From positions 248,001 through 312,000 of the forward strand of contig NZ_CP045484.1 in the NCBI RefSeq assembly GCF_009729055.1: a stretch of DNA of 64,000 nt. Reading direction: 5' to 3'. Source of the stretch: Sulfurisphaera ohwakuensis (GTDB taxonomy: Archaea; Thermoproteota; Thermoprotei_A; Sulfolobales; Sulfolobaceae). Below, in pieces: positions 50,410 through 63,502 of the stretch. Both the position numbers and the translations under genes were made by a program. Within the stretch, counting starts at the first letter, position 1. Each line of letters starts with the position of its first letter. The notes under the pieces are model-generated. The model was not told where the DNA came from. It saw nothing but the letters and a program-made list of their open reading frames with translations, and made no database searches.

Positions 50410-50427
50410 TAATTTTCCCTCGTTCTC

Positions 50428-50442
50428 TCATTTTTAAAAATC
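50428..50442 (-). promoter_or_regulatory. TATA box of the ribosomal superoperon
   Basis: TTTTTAAAAA (50431-50440) centred 26 bp before the L3 ATG on the minus strand, after a 50-bp gap from the SPOUT methylase gene. This suggests a leaderless start for the operon. Confidence 0.6.
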
Positions 50443-50459
50443 TCCGTATAAAAATGTAT

Positions 50460-51202
50460 CTATCCTAAGATGAAATTAAGTATCGAAAGAGATGAAATAA
50501 GAGCTTCTTCGGCTCTGATATCTTTTACCCCCTGATTTGGTAAAAAATTGTAAACATGTATATAGTCACTCAATTGTTTTAATAATCCACCTGATGGGGG
50601 ACCTATAATTAATGTTATTCCTTTTTTCTCGTACATATCTTTTATTTCACTTGAGTATTTTATTGGATCTTTTCCAGATCTGCTTGCAATTAGAAGATTT
50701 TCAAATTTTCCAAGAATATTATTTTTATTTAAAAAATAAAACTTAAACCCATTATAGTAAGGGTAAAAATTGTACTCCTTAATTCTTACGGGGTTAGAGT
50801 TTACTATTAAAATAACGTTAGATTTTGTATTAATCTTACTTTCTAACCCAAAAAAACCTTTAGAGCCGATTCTATATTCTCCTTCTATAGCTTCTTTTTC
50901 CACCATGTGAGAAGGGATATTTACAGGATTAAGTAGACCTACTTTACTAAGCGTTTTTCTTATTTTTATTTCTTTCTTTAAATATGGTGGTTTAAGTGCA
51001 TAATTAATTATATCAATAATAACTCTTTTTATATATTTATTTCTTAAATCATCTATCCAAAAAAGCTTTGAAACTCTAAAAATAATTAAGGTTCTGAGTA
51101 TGAAGGACATTTTTAACGTAATTTCAGTTAAGCTTTTATCTGTTGAAAAAATTGATGTAAAAAGAATCACGTTTAACTCTTTTCTTCTTGGATAAGGAAA
51201 CA

Positions 51203-51206
<4 letters not shown>
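50460..51206 (-). CDS. SPOUT-class RNA methyltransferase (putative RNA uridine N3 / Methyltrn_RNA_3 family)
   Basis: A 248-residue protein of the family usually encoded just upstream of L3 in archaea. It opens with [19 protein letters not shown] and ends with the knot-forming SAM site [16 protein letters not shown] (near 200) and SILNF. An inserted beta domain (residues about 85-130) follows the family pattern. Target rRNA position is not known to me. Overlaps ileS by 4 bp. Confidence 0.8.
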
Positions 51207-54346
<3,140 letters not shown>

Positions 54347-54414
54347 AGGCTTTATTGTAGGGGAGGATAATCTAGATCACCTCGATAATAGATAAAGTAG
54401 TGATTTAAAAACTT

Positions 54415-55428
54415 TTAGCCTAGCTTATTATAAATTTCATTTATTAAGTCATCAGTTGTCGCATTACCACCTACATCTGGGGTTAACGCTTTTCTCTCTT
54501 TGTAGACTAAGTATATAGCGTTTTCTAAAGCTCTTGAAGCTTTTATATATCTATCGTCATTAGATAGCTCATACATTCTTTCATACATCATACTTACAGA
54601 AAGTAAAAATGCAGTGGGATTACCTATATTCTTTCCAGCAATGTCAAACGCTGCACCGTGTACTGGTTCAAATAAAGCTTTTTTATCTCCTATATTCGCA
54701 GATGGTGCTATACCTAAACTACCCGCAATTTGACTAGCTTCGTCACTTAAAATGTCTCCATATACGTTCTCAGTTACAATTACATCAAACATTTGAGGAT
54801 TTCTTACTAAATTAGCCGCTGCTGCGTCTACATACATTTCTGAATATTCTACTTTTCCTTTTAATACAGATCTGCATGCTTCAGCGAATAAACCATCAGT
54901 AATTCTCATTACGTTAGCCTTATGAACACAGGTTACTTTCTTTCTCCTTCTTAATGCAAAGTTTAGCCCTACTTTTGCTATTCTCTCAGAAGCAAATCTA
55001 GTTATGATTTTCATGCCAACGGCTACTCCATCAGAAACAATATGTTCAAAACCTTTGTATAAATCCTCAGTATTTTCTCTCACTATAAGTATATCAACAT
55101 TACCATATTTAGTATCTATTCCCGGGATAGACTTTGCTGGTCTAATATTGGCATACATATCATAAATTTGTCTTAACTTGACAACAACATCTGCAGCGGA
55201 TTCTCCTACTGGACCTTTCAAAATTATATCGGCCTTATCAATGATTTTTAAGCTATCTTTTGGCAATGCTTCACCATATCTTGCCAATGCACGATCACCA
55301 GCTTCTACTTCAATATATTCGATAGGCAAAGAATAAAGCTCATTTATTTTGGCTAATATTCTCTTAGATTTAGATACTATTTCTGGTCCTATTCCATCTC
55401 CTTGTATTAAAGCAACAGTAAAGCCCAT
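54415..55428 (-). CDS. leuB: 3-isopropylmalate dehydrogenase (beta-decarboxylating dehydrogenase family)
   Basis: A 337-residue NAD-dependent enzyme of leucine synthesis that oxidises and decarboxylates 3-isopropylmalate. IQGDGIGPEI, VRENTEDLYKGFEH, the metal-binding NVYGDILSDEASQIAGSLG and FEPVHGAAFDIAGK are the family motifs. The sequence agrees with my memory of the enzyme from Sulfolobus sp. strain 7. Related homoisocitrate and isocitrate dehydrogenases share these motifs, so substrate range could be wider. Stands alone, convergent with nothing, 68 bp before ileS. Confidence 0.92.
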   Translation of the reverse strand: MGFTVALIQGDGIGPEIVSKSKRILAKINELYSLPIEYIEVEAGDRALARYGEALPKDSLKIIDKADIILKGPVGESAADVVVKLRQIYDMYANIRPAKSIPGIDTKYGNVDILIVRENTEDLYKGFEHIVSDGVAVGMKIITRFASERIAKVGLNFALRRRKKVTCVHKANVMRITDGLFAEACRSVLKGKVEYSEMYVDAAAANLVRNPQMFDVIVTENVYGDILSDEASQIAGSLGIAPSANIGDKKALFEPVHGAAFDIAGKNIGNPTAFLLSVSMMYERMYELSNDDRYIKASRALENAIYLVYKERKALTPDVGGNATTDDLINEIYNKLG

Positions 55429-55445
55429 GTGGAGGGTTTTTGAAA

Positions 55446-56036
55446 TTAAATTTTTAACCCTTTCTGTAACATAAGTTCCTTAATTTTTTCAATAATTTTT
55501 ATGTCATTTGGCATAGTTTTACGTATAATGTCAATCTCATATTTTACTATAGGTAAATATTTTTCAATGTCTTCTTTGCTATATATATCTAACCTAGAAA
55601 CGTGTATTAACAGATCAATTAACATAGAATTTCCTCTGTTGAATGCATGGTAAAACTCTCCGTATTTTTTATAATCAATCAAATCATAAAAGAAATAAGT
55701 AGGATTTTCTAGTTTTTCATAATAACAATTAGCTAAAAAGACTACTCCTACGGGAATTATAGGAATATTATCTATATAGTCCTCTATTTTAAGCTCATTA
55801 AAGAATGCTTCAAAGAACACTCTTGAATCAGTTATTATATTTAGAGAACACTTTTGATATTTAATTAAATTAGAAAAAGTAAGTGTGTCCTTATAAACTT
55901 TTGATTTCAAAGTATTTCCCTCCTTAATTATACCTATTGGAGCTAAGTTTGGTTTAACTCCATTTGATCCTAAAATAACTTCATAAATTCCATCATATGG
56001 AAAAACAAAATTTATGATATTTTTTACTGAGTCCAT
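55446..56036 (-). CDS. DUF447 family protein, predicted flavin-binding split barrel
   Basis: A 196-residue protein. YDGIYEVILGSNGVKPNLAPIGIIKEGNTLKS at the N-terminus and F-x-N-R-G-N later are the DUF447 pattern, a family with an FMN-binding split-barrel fold and unknown reaction. The C-terminal helices contain LLIHVSRLDIYS. Its ATG is only 3 bp from the divergent M28 peptidase ATG. Confidence 0.75.
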   Translation of the reverse strand: MDSVKNIINFVFPYDGIYEVILGSNGVKPNLAPIGIIKEGNTLKSKVYKDTLTFSNLIKYQKCSLNIITDSRVFFEAFFNELKIEDYIDNIPIIPVGVVFLANCYYEKLENPTYFFYDLIDYKKYGEFYHAFNRGNSMLIDLLIHVSRLDIYSKEDIEKYLPIVKYEIDIIRKTMPNDIKIIEKIKELMLQKGLKI

Positions 56037-56039
56037 ATT

Positions 56040-57386
56040 ATGACATTAAGAGAAAGAGTTAAAGAGTTATCAAAATACGGAGAATTAATAGCTGGTGATA
56101 AAAAGGAAAGATTGATAGTTGATAAAATAAAGGAATATTTTGAGGTTAATAAAATAACAACTTACATTAATCCTCAAAATGTATTAAAATGGGAGGAGAA
56201 GGAAATAGAGCTAGAATGTGAAGGAATAAAAATCAAGGCTATCTCTTTACCTTACTCTCCTTCAATAGATGTAGAAACTTCAGATTATCAAGTCATTAAA
56301 ATTAATAATATCTTAGATGTTAATAAATATTATAGAAATAATAGTAATAAAATTTTAGTCTTTACACAAGATGATTTAATGAGAAAAATTGTTCTGAAAA
56401 ACGGGACTCTTCTTTCTCACTTACCTCAAAATCCGCCCAGGTTACCAGCATTTTATATAAGGTATAAAGATGCAAATCAAATAAAAGGAAAATGTAGATT
56501 TTTCTTAAAATCATCTTTTGAGGAGTCAATAGGATATACAATTGAAGGAATAATACCAGGTAAAACTGAGGATAAGATCTATGTAACCGCTCATCATGAT
56601 CATTGGTTTAAGGGGGAACATGATGATTTAATTTCAGTCTCCATATTACCAGAATTAAAAAGTGAAAAATACGAATTACACTTAATTTCTTTTACAGCAG
56701 AAGAAAGTGGATGTTTTTTCAGTAGTTTTTCGTGGGCTTGTGGTTCATATAATTTTTTGAGGTCAAATAAAATAGATGCGAAATTATCTATAAGTTTAGA
56801 TAACTTAACCTTAAATTCAAAATTTTTTGTTACTCCAGGTCTTTTTAAGTATTTTAAAAATGCTGTCCAGTACCCTTCGCCTTATACTGATTCTTATAAC
56901 TTTTTAAAGAGGGGAATTCCTACAATTTCGATGTCGGATATAGATTATCCATATTATCATTCAGAAGCCGATGAGATCAGTGAAACTGAGAATTATGAAG
57001 AAATCGTAAAGCTGTTAAATGTATTTCTCTCCAATGAGATTACAATAAATCCGCAAGAACTTGTTAACGTAATATTTGATACGCCATTACCCATAGAAAT
57101 TAAGGAGTTAGCATTAAATTTGATAGAGCGTGGAAAGTATAATGAACTTTTAAAATTTTACGGAAGTATATTAGATTTAAGCAAGAATACAATACAGACT
57201 TATTTATTTCATAAACTTGTTGGCATCAATAAAGCATACGAAAATAGTGTAGCAATAGAAGATTTTGTGGAATTAAGAAATTACTGTGAAGATGAAATAT
57301 GTAGCAAACTTTATGAGAAATTTCTGTATTATTTACAAAAAGAAATTACAAATGAATATTTAATTCAGCTAAAAAATCTCTTCTAA
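56040..57386 (+). CDS. M28-family zinc aminopeptidase-like protein
   Basis: A 448-residue protein with the two-zinc peptidase core: VTAHHDHWFKGEHDD (around 183-197), catalytic FTAEESG, SLDN and YYHSEADEI. An apical domain precedes the zinc site and a helical C-terminal extension of about 100 residues follows, which is longer than usual. No signal peptide, so probably cytosolic. A TATA-like TTTATGATA lies about 26 bp upstream, inside the divergent DUF447 gene. Confidence 0.83.
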   Translation: MTLRERVKELSKYGELIAGDKKERLIVDKIKEYFEVNKITTYINPQNVLKWEEKEIELECEGIKIKAISLPYSPSIDVETSDYQVIKINNILDVNKYYRNNSNKILVFTQDDLMRKIVLKNGTLLSHLPQNPPRLPAFYIRYKDANQIKGKCRFFLKSSFEESIGYTIEGIIPGKTEDKIYVTAHHDHWFKGEHDDLISVSILPELKSEKYELHLISFTAEESGCFFSSFSWACGSYNFLRSNKIDAKLSISLDNLTLNSKFFVTPGLFKYFKNAVQYPSPYTDSYNFLKRGIPTISMSDIDYPYYHSEADEISETENYEEIVKLLNVFLSNEITINPQELVNVIFDTPLPIEIKELALNLIERGKYNELLKFYGSILDLSKNTIQTYLFHKLVGINKAYENSVAIEDFVELRNYCEDEICSKLYEKFLYYLQKEITNEYLIQLKNLF

Positions 57387-58094
57387 CTGTTTTAGATTTT
57401 GAACCACAAAATCCGCATAAAGTTCTGCGAATTTGACTTTTCCTTCTCTATCAACTAATATGGAATATAAACCAGCCTTCTTGGCAGCTAAGCAATCTTT
57501 AATTGGATCATCTCCAACCATAAGACACTGGTTTACTGAGAGATTGAGTTTTTCACAAGATAATATAAATGGTTGCACATTAGGTTTAGGTTTTATGTTG
57601 TTTTCACCACTTATAGTGATTACATCAAAATATGACACTAATGGAAATCTGTTGATTCTCTGTTTTTTATTACCCCATTCTCCGTCACTATTAGTTATTA
57701 TACCTAATTTGAATCCCTTTCTTTTTAAATATTCTATTGCATCCAGGCTATCTTCATAAGGTGTATTGTTTCCAGCTATACTCCAGTATATTTGAGTCCA
57801 CTCGTATAAATCTTCCATCTCTGCCTTTACATTATATTTCTTTAATACTTCCTCCCACCATAGTCTTCTGTCATAAACCCCTTCTTCATCTAGTTTTTTC
57901 GCTATTTCTATAAGCGTCTTTGAGAGCTCATCACGATCTACATTTACATTAGGATAATTTTCTCTAATGTAATCCAATATATCATCTGCCACCTTAAGTA
58001 AAGCTTGATTAGAAAGGTTATCAAAAGAAACTAAAGTGTTATCAAAGTCAAAAAATATAGCCTTAACATCCTTAAATATGTTAAACTCTTCCAT
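57369..58094 (-). CDS. HAD-superfamily phosphatase
   Basis: A 241-residue hydrolase: motif I FFDFDNTLVSF (nucleophile Asp16, acid Asp18), motif II IITNSD, motif III Lys near KPKP and motif IV VGDDPIKDCLAAKKAG. A helical cap lies between I and II. Substrate not predictable. Overlaps the convergent M28 gene by 18 bp and follows aEF2 by 6 bp. Confidence 0.88.
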   Translation of the reverse strand: MEEFNIFKDVKAIFFDFDNTLVSFDNLSNQALLKVADDILDYIRENYPNVNVDRDELSKTLIEIAKKLDEEGVYDRRLWWEEVLKKYNVKAEMEDLYEWTQIYWSIAGNNTPYEDSLDAIEYLKRKGFKLGIITNSDGEWGNKKQRINRFPLVSYFDVITISGENNIKPKPNVQPFILSCEKLNLSVNQCLMVGDDPIKDCLAAKKAGLYSILVDREGKVKFAELYADFVVQNLKQLEEIF

Positions 58095-58100
58095 GCAATT

Positions 58101-60314
58101 TCACGCTAAGAAGTCCTCTACCTTAGGCAACTCCTTGGGCAGGCCTTTTCTCTCTCTTATTTTCATAATTACATCTAATAATAGGCTATCTGGAACTGGA
58201 GCCCATCTACTAAATTCTGTACCCCAGAACGCTCTGCCTGCACTTGCTGCTCTAAGCTCGCTTGCAAGTTCAAAAGATTCAGAAACTGGAATTTCTGCTG
58301 TAATTCTGGCTATACTACCCATCTGAGTCATATTGAGTATTTTTCCTCTTTTCCTAGTTATAACGCCAGAGACATTTCCAACGAAATCCATTGGAACTCT
58401 GATATCTAGCTTTTGTAAAGGTTCTAGTAATGTTGGTTTAGAAGTTAAGAACCCAGCAAATATAGCATTCCTAACGGCTGGATATAACTGAGCTGGTCCT
58501 CTATGAGCTGGGTCTTCATGGATAATAGCATCATGTAATACAACTTTTAATCCTCTTATTGGTTCATGAGCTAATGGTCCTTCTTTCATCGCTAATCTAA
58601 ACCCTTGAAGTATGGTATCCATTACTTCTCTTAGATGCTGTACACCGCTTGTAGCATTCACAAATACATTTATGTTCTCATCTATTGCAATTATCTTCTT
58701 AGCTTCATCGTAATCCCAGTCTGCTTGTTCTTTAAGTATTCTTGCCATTTCTTTAGAATCCATATCCTCTTTTATAGTTCCATTAGCGATTAACTCAATT
58801 GTCTGTTCATTTAATGGTTCAACGCTGATGTATAGTTTATTATGTTTATTAGGAGATTTGCCTTCGAATACCTGACTCTTAGTTCTTATGCTTTCTCTAT
58901 AGACTACAATTGGTGGTGAGGTTACAACATCTACACCGTAATTTTCTTTCAATAATTGTAATGAAACTTCAAGATGTAAGAATCCCATACCTGAAAGCAA
59001 ATATTCGCCAGTCTCCTCATTAATCTTTACAAGTAAGTTTGGATCCTCAATACTTAGTTTTCTAAGTGCATCAATCATCTTATTAAGATCTTTTGGATTC
59101 TTTGGCTCAACAGATATTGTTACTACAGGTTCTGATACATAATGTAGAGATTCAAATGAACCTACATTCGCATCTTTATACTTTATATCTACTGCTGTCT
59201 CTCCAGATCTAGCTTGATCTAGTCCTAAAGCTGCAGCTATATTACCAGCAGGAATCTCTTCAGCTAATTCTCTTGTTGGCCCCATGTAAAGGCTTACTTG
59301 TAAAACTCTTTGTTGTCTTTTTGCGTTTACTAACCATATTTCTTCTCCAGCTCTTAATGTCCCAGAGAATACTCTACCAGTAGCAACTAAACCGGCATGT
59401 GGATCAACTTTCATATCACTTATCATAAGGACAATAGGTCCGTTAGGATCTGCGTTTATCATTGCTTTTGCTATATCGCTATCTAGATCTCCTTTCCAGA
59501 TTTTAGGAATTCTATATTTTTGTGCATCTCTAGGATTTGGAACAAATTTAATTACAGTTTCTAATAATGCTTCATGTATAGGAACTCTGTTAGCTAGTTC
59601 TTCTACTTTTGATTTATCCCCACTAGAATATGCATTTACTACATCACTGAATTTAACTCCTTTTTTCTGTGCTATTGGTACGCTAAATCCCCACTTATCT
59701 TTTGCTGATCCAAATACCACATTACCTAATTCTGGTTTTATTTTCCAAGCGTCCTTATATTCGGGTTCTGCATACATTTCGATTAAGTTATTTATCTCTA
59801 CTATCATATCTATTAGTTTCTTCTGTATTTCTTGTGGACTTAACTTTAGTTCTTTAACTAATCTATCTACTTTATTAATGAAAAGTATAGGTCTTACTCT
59901 TTCTTCAAGGCTTTGTCTTAGTACAGTTTCTGTCTGAGTCATTATTCCCTCTACTGCATCAACAACAACAATAGAACCATCTAATATTCTAAGGCTTCTA
60001 GTTACTCTACCGCTAAAATCAACGTGACCAGGTGTATCAATTAAATTAATTACGTAACCTTTTCCTTCTATTTCGTGATACAAGCTTATGTTTGCTGCCT
60101 TTACTGTAATACCTCTTTGTTGTTCTACGGAAAGGTAGTCTAATGCTAATGCCTCTCCAGCAACTTTTTGTGAAATTATACCGGCTGCAGCTAATAAAGT
60201 ATCACTAGTTGTAGTCTTTCCGTGATCTACATGAGCAATTATTCCAATATTTCTTACTCTAGTAATATCTTTCATTAAACTAAGAACTTGCTCAACTGTC
60301 TTATATCGGGGCAA
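58101..60314 (-). CDS. fusA: translation elongation factor aEF2
   Basis: A 737-residue translocase. G1 AHVDHGKT (27-34), DTPGHVDF and NKVD of the GTPase domain, then domains II-V. His604 in AHRGPAQL is the position modified to diphthamide in archaea and eukaryotes. Start codon is TTG, six or seven bases after GGTGAT. A HAD phosphatase gene follows in the same operon. Confidence 0.97.
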   Translation of the reverse strand: MPRYKTVEQVLSLMKDITRVRNIGIIAHVDHGKTTTSDTLLAAAGIISQKVAGEALALDYLSVEQQRGITVKAANISLYHEIEGKGYVINLIDTPGHVDFSGRVTRSLRILDGSIVVVDAVEGIMTQTETVLRQSLEERVRPILFINKVDRLVKELKLSPQEIQKKLIDMIVEINNLIEMYAEPEYKDAWKIKPELGNVVFGSAKDKWGFSVPIAQKKGVKFSDVVNAYSSGDKSKVEELANRVPIHEALLETVIKFVPNPRDAQKYRIPKIWKGDLDSDIAKAMINADPNGPIVLMISDMKVDPHAGLVATGRVFSGTLRAGEEIWLVNAKRQQRVLQVSLYMGPTRELAEEIPAGNIAAALGLDQARSGETAVDIKYKDANVGSFESLHYVSEPVVTISVEPKNPKDLNKMIDALRKLSIEDPNLLVKINEETGEYLLSGMGFLHLEVSLQLLKENYGVDVVTSPPIVVYRESIRTKSQVFEGKSPNKHNKLYISVEPLNEQTIELIANGTIKEDMDSKEMARILKEQADWDYDEAKKIIAIDENINVFVNATSGVQHLREVMDTILQGFRLAMKEGPLAHEPIRGLKVVLHDAIIHEDPAHRGPAQLYPAVRNAIFAGFLTSKPTLLEPLQKLDIRVPMDFVGNVSGVITRKRGKILNMTQMGSIARITAEIPVSESFELASELRAASAGRAFWGTEFSRWAPVPDSLLLDVIMKIRERKGLPKELPKVEDFLA

Positions 60315-60416
60315 GGTTTAAATCACCACATTTAGTATTTAGTAACTTAACTTCAGAATATTAAAGTGTAATGGATATCCTACATCAATAATTGATACAA
60401 TCTTTTTAATAAACAA

Positions 60417-60430
60417 CTTTTTATCATAAG
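60417..60430 (+). promoter_or_regulatory. TATA box of the thioredoxin reductase gene
   Basis: CTTTTTATCATAAG centred about 25 bp before the ATG at 60448, in the 133-bp gap to the divergent aEF2 gene. No other element was recognised in that gap. Confidence 0.45.
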
Positions 60431-60447
60431 ATTCAAAATAAGTAAAT

Positions 60448-61455
60448 ATGCAACAATTGAATCAACATAATGAAATATATGATGTAATTATAGTAGGAGC
60501 AGGAATTGCTGGACTAAGTGCTGCTTTATATACCTCAAGGCAAAGAATGAAAACGTTAGTTGTCTCAAAAGATTTAGGAGGACAACTCACATTAACTGAT
60601 CTCATAGAGAATTATCCTGTAGTTGAGCCTTTAAGTGGACTTAGTTTAGCGCGAAAGGTAGAGTCGCAGGCAAAGAGGTTTGGAGCTAAATTCATCTATG
60701 GAGAAGAAATATACAAGATAGATAAAAAAGGCGATATTTTCGAACTTCAAGGTATTTTAGGAAGTTATAAGGCTAAGACTGTTATTTTAGCGTTCGGTAA
60801 GACACCTAGAGAACTTAATGTGCCGGGTGAGAAAGAGTTTAAAGGTAAAGGTGTATCGTATTGTGCAATTTGTGATGCTGCATTTTTTAAAGATAAGCCA
60901 GCTGCAGTTGTAGGAGAAGGAGAGCCTGGCGTAGAAGCCATAGAACTTCTTTCAAAATATGCAAGACCCGCTTATTATATTTCTATGTCTACTCAGTTGG
61001 TTGGAGGAGATGAGGGCACATTAAAGTCAATATTGAACAATGAAAATATAAAAATGTTTTTAGGATATAAAGTGATTAGAATTATTGGAAATTCTAAAGT
61101 TGAGGGAATAGTTATACAAAATCCTAAGACAAAAGAAGATAAAATTCTAAATGTAGAGGGAGTAATAATAGAAATGGGTTATGTTTTACGAACAGAGTTC
61201 TTAAAAGATTTTATAAAACTCAATGAAAAAGGAGAAATAATAGTAGATGAATTAGGAAGAACTAATGTAGAAGGAATATTCGCTGCTGGTGATGTTACAA
61301 ATACCCCATACAAGCAAGCTGTTGTAGCTGCTGCAGAAGGGGTGAAAGCTGCACTTTCTGCGTACAACTACTTAAGGAGCAAGTCTGGCTTACCTCCAGT
61401 AAATGTTGATTGGAAAGCAGAAAAACAGAAAGCTGTAGTTTCATTTAGGCTCTAA
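60448..61455 (+). CDS. trxB: thioredoxin reductase-like flavoprotein
   Basis: A 335-residue low-Mr thioredoxin reductase: FAD fold GAGIAG (17-22), redox pair Cys139-A-I-Cys142, second dinucleotide fold GEGEPG (156-161) and FAAGDVT near the C-terminus. The H-R-R-x3-R that normally selects NADPH is missing (the stretch reads [12 protein letters not shown]), as in the Thermoplasma enzyme with unusual cofactor needs. Ends 15 bp inside the convergent xpf gene. Confidence 0.92.
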   Translation: MQQLNQHNEIYDVIIVGAGIAGLSAALYTSRQRMKTLVVSKDLGGQLTLTDLIENYPVVEPLSGLSLARKVESQAKRFGAKFIYGEEIYKIDKKGDIFELQGILGSYKAKTVILAFGKTPRELNVPGEKEFKGKGVSYCAICDAAFFKDKPAAVVGEGEPGVEAIELLSKYARPAYYISMSTQLVGGDEGTLKSILNNENIKMFLGYKVIRIIGNSKVEGIVIQNPKTKEDKILNVEGVIIEMGYVLRTEFLKDFIKLNEKGEIIVDELGRTNVEGIFAAGDVTNTPYKQAVVAAAEGVKAALSAYNYLRSKSGLPPVNVDWKAEKQKAVVSFRL

Positions 61456-62139
61456 GAAGTCAAGCAAAGAAGTTTTATTATTTCTTTCCTCCTTTTTATT
61501 CGCATATGTTGTATGTATAATTTTATATATTTCCTCGGCTTTCTTTCTACTCTCCAGAACTTTTTCTAGCTCGGATACACTTGCATTACAAATTCTTTCT
61601 ATGCTTCCAAATTTTTCTAATAATCTCTCTGCTAATTTACTCCCAATTTGAGGAAAAGCTTCAACTACATATAGCTGCATATCCCTTAAACTCTCAAATT
61701 TTGGTTTTTCATGAAGGTTTAATATTTTTTTATTCTGAGAGGTAGAACTTTTCTCAGCTATTTTGTAAATGATTTCAGCAGATTCTTTCCTATCATTGGA
61801 GTACACTACTCGTAGATCAAACTCTAAAATAGCACTTGTTAAGGCAGAATTTATAGCCTTCCATCTAGAGGTAATTTTTCTAATTTTTTCCATATCACCT
61901 TCAATTAGTATGAAGGGTTTAGCGTAAGCTTCACTTAATCTACTTAACTGATCAAAGAATCTTTTATCAAATACAGAGTTAACCAAGTCCTCTACGCTTT
62001 TTCTTTCTATTGCTATTTCATCAGATATAACATAATCTCCTACACTCAAATTATCAAAAATTACAATAGCACCTAATTCTTTAATAATATCTGGGACTCC
62101 GCTGTTCTTTTCACGATAATCAGCATAAATTCTAAGCAT
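61441..62139 (-). CDS. xpf: XPF/Mus81-family structure-specific endonuclease, short crenarchaeal form
   Basis: A 232-residue homodimeric nuclease for branched DNA and 3' flaps. Nuclease motif G-D-Y (34-36) and ERKSVED (45-51), tandem helix-hairpin-helix ([18 protein letters not shown]), no helicase part, and a C-terminal PCNA-binding tail [10 protein letters not shown] use the ATG giving [11 protein letters not shown]; 15 hydrophobic residues before it in the longer frame do not belong to the family. PCNA1 and PCNA3 are in the same window. Confidence 0.93.
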   Translation of the reverse strand: MLRIYADYREKNSGVPDIIKELGAIVIFDNLSVGDYVISDEIAIERKSVEDLVNSVFDKRFFDQLSRLSEAYAKPFILIEGDMEKIRKITSRWKAINSALTSAILEFDLRVVYSNDRKESAEIIYKIAEKSSTSQNKKILNLHEKPKFESLRDMQLYVVEAFPQIGSKLAERLLEKFGSIERICNASVSELEKVLESRKKAEEIYKIIHTTYANKKEERNNKTSLLDFLEPK

Positions 62140-62188
62140 CAAGTAATAAATTGAAGTTAGTATAATATAAAATACTTGTTTCAAAAAA

Positions 62189-62566
62189 TTATGCCTTTAC
62201 AGCTCCCCCACTTTGGGGATAATACTTTGCAAGTAGTTCATTTACTTTTTTCTGCAAATCTTCTAGTTGTGTTCTCAGTAAGTTTTCTTGTTTCTGATAA
62301 GTTCTAGATCTTAATTCTAAAATTTCTTTCCTATCATCTAACTCCTTTTGCACTGTTTCTTTATCTGTTTTAACTAGTAAATTTCCAACTATTTTGTAAA
62401 CTGTCGTACCAGCTGGTAATTGAGAGAGCTCTTGAAGTATTTTATTTACTTCTCTTAATTCACTATCTATTACATTTTTTTCAGTAAGAAGTCTATTTAA
62501 TTGATCTTGTAATTGTTGTAATTTTACTAATTGTGTTTGAAGTTCAGGGGGAATTCTCTCTGTCAT
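62189..62566 (-). CDS. pfdB: prefoldin subunit beta
   Basis: A 125-residue coiled-coil chaperone subunit: two long helices (about 6-50 and 75-115) joined by a beta hairpin with [15 protein letters not shown]. Prefoldin hands unfolded proteins to the thermosome. GGGTGA precedes the ATG. Overlaps pcc1 by 23 bp. Confidence 0.94.
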   Translation of the reverse strand: MTERIPPELQTQLVKLQQLQDQLNRLLTEKNVIDSELREVNKILQELSQLPAGTTVYKIVGNLLVKTDKETVQKELDDRKEILELRSRTYQKQENLLRTQLEDLQKKVNELLAKYYPQSGGAVKA

Positions 62567-62789
62567 CCTTATTCACCCTTTTTATTGTCTCCAATATTGT
62601 GTATATCCAGGATATATAAGAGTTCATTATAGCTCTACCCCTACTTATTGTAGGTGCTTTTATTATAATTTCCGAGTTCTCTTTATCTATTCGGATATAC
62701 TTAGTGTCTATACCCTCTGGTAATACAGAATTAAATATAAGTTGCCTTTCTTCTTCAGTAGAATTAATTAATATTTTTATTTCTATCAT
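62544..62789 (-). CDS. pcc1: KEOPS complex subunit Pcc1
   Basis: An 81-residue protein of the Pcc1 fold with [21 protein letters not shown] at the C-terminus, the dimer helix of the family. KEOPS makes t6A37 in tRNA. The order L37Ae-Brix-Pcc1-prefoldin beta is usual in Sulfolobales. Confidence 0.8.
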   Translation of the reverse strand: MIEIKILINSTEEERQLIFNSVLPEGIDTKYIRIDKENSEIIIKAPTISRGRAIMNSYISWIYTILETIKRVNKDDRENSP

Positions 62790-63294
62790 ATAGCTGAAAT
62801 CTAATGATAGGTCCTAATATTTTATCATCTTTCGTGAATTTCAGTTCAAATACATAATTATTGTCTTTTATTATGTAATCTCCATTAGCATACACATCGC
62901 AATTTTCAATATATATGTAACCTAGATCAATTAACATATTTTTTATTTTCTGATCTTCAATTTTTCCTATACATCCTCTTTTGATTAATGTTCTATGTAA
63001 TTTTAGTTCTGTAAGTAATGTTACACCATAAATTATAAAGTTATATTTAAGCATTTTTGATGTAAGGTCGTATACTCTAAATCTACCCGGGTTTCCCTTT
63101 ATAACATCGATTATAACTAGATATTTTGAGTTTAAATAAATTGATTTAGCTATAATATCTTTAAGACTTTGTCTACCTCTATTAATCTTTATGGAATTAG
63201 GAAAAACATAAGTCAACTCATTTAAAAAAGTTCTTACTCTTAATGGAGCGTCACGACTTGAAGTAAAAACTATTTCAATACGGTGTATAAGCAA
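62764..63294 (-). CDS. Brix-domain rRNA-processing protein (Imp4-like)
   Basis: About 177 residues. FTSSRDAPLRVRTFLNELTYVFPNSIKINRGRQSL is the classical start of the Brix domain, and [10 protein letters not shown] its end. It probably binds pre-rRNA during ribosome assembly. The longest frame begins with GTG at 63315 within L37Ae; I prefer the TTG at 63294, but no start has a clear ribosome site. Confidence 0.85.
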   Translation of the reverse strand: MLIHRIEIVFTSSRDAPLRVRTFLNELTYVFPNSIKINRGRQSLKDIIAKSIYLNSKYLVIIDVIKGNPGRFRVYDLTSKMLKYNFIIYGVTLLTELKLHRTLIKRGCIGKIEDQKIKNMLIDLGYIYIENCDVYANGDYIIKDNNYVFELKFTKDDKILGPIIRFQLYDRNKNIN

Positions 63295-63487
63295 GACCTG
63301 CCCACTTAGCACCACACTTTTTACAATACCATACCCCAGAAGCTATTCTAACCACTTTTCCGGTTGTTTTACATACGGGACATTGATGATCTTGATACCG
63401 TTTTTCCATTATCTCTTTCCATTTCTTCCTGACTGAAGAGCCGTATCGTGCACCAAATCTACCAGCAATTCCTGTAACTTTTCCCAT
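63275..63487 (-). CDS. rpl37ae: 50S ribosomal protein L37Ae
   Basis: A 70-residue eL43 (L37Ae) with KVTGIAGRFGARYGSSVRKKW and zinc ribbon Cys36/Cys39 and Cys55/Cys58. Overlaps the Brix gene. Confidence 0.95.
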   Translation of the reverse strand: MGKVTGIAGRFGARYGSSVRKKWKEIMEKRYQDHQCPVCKTTGKVVRIASGVWYCKKCGAKWAGLAYTPY

Positions 63488-63502
63488 TTCTAATCACCAT
63501 AA

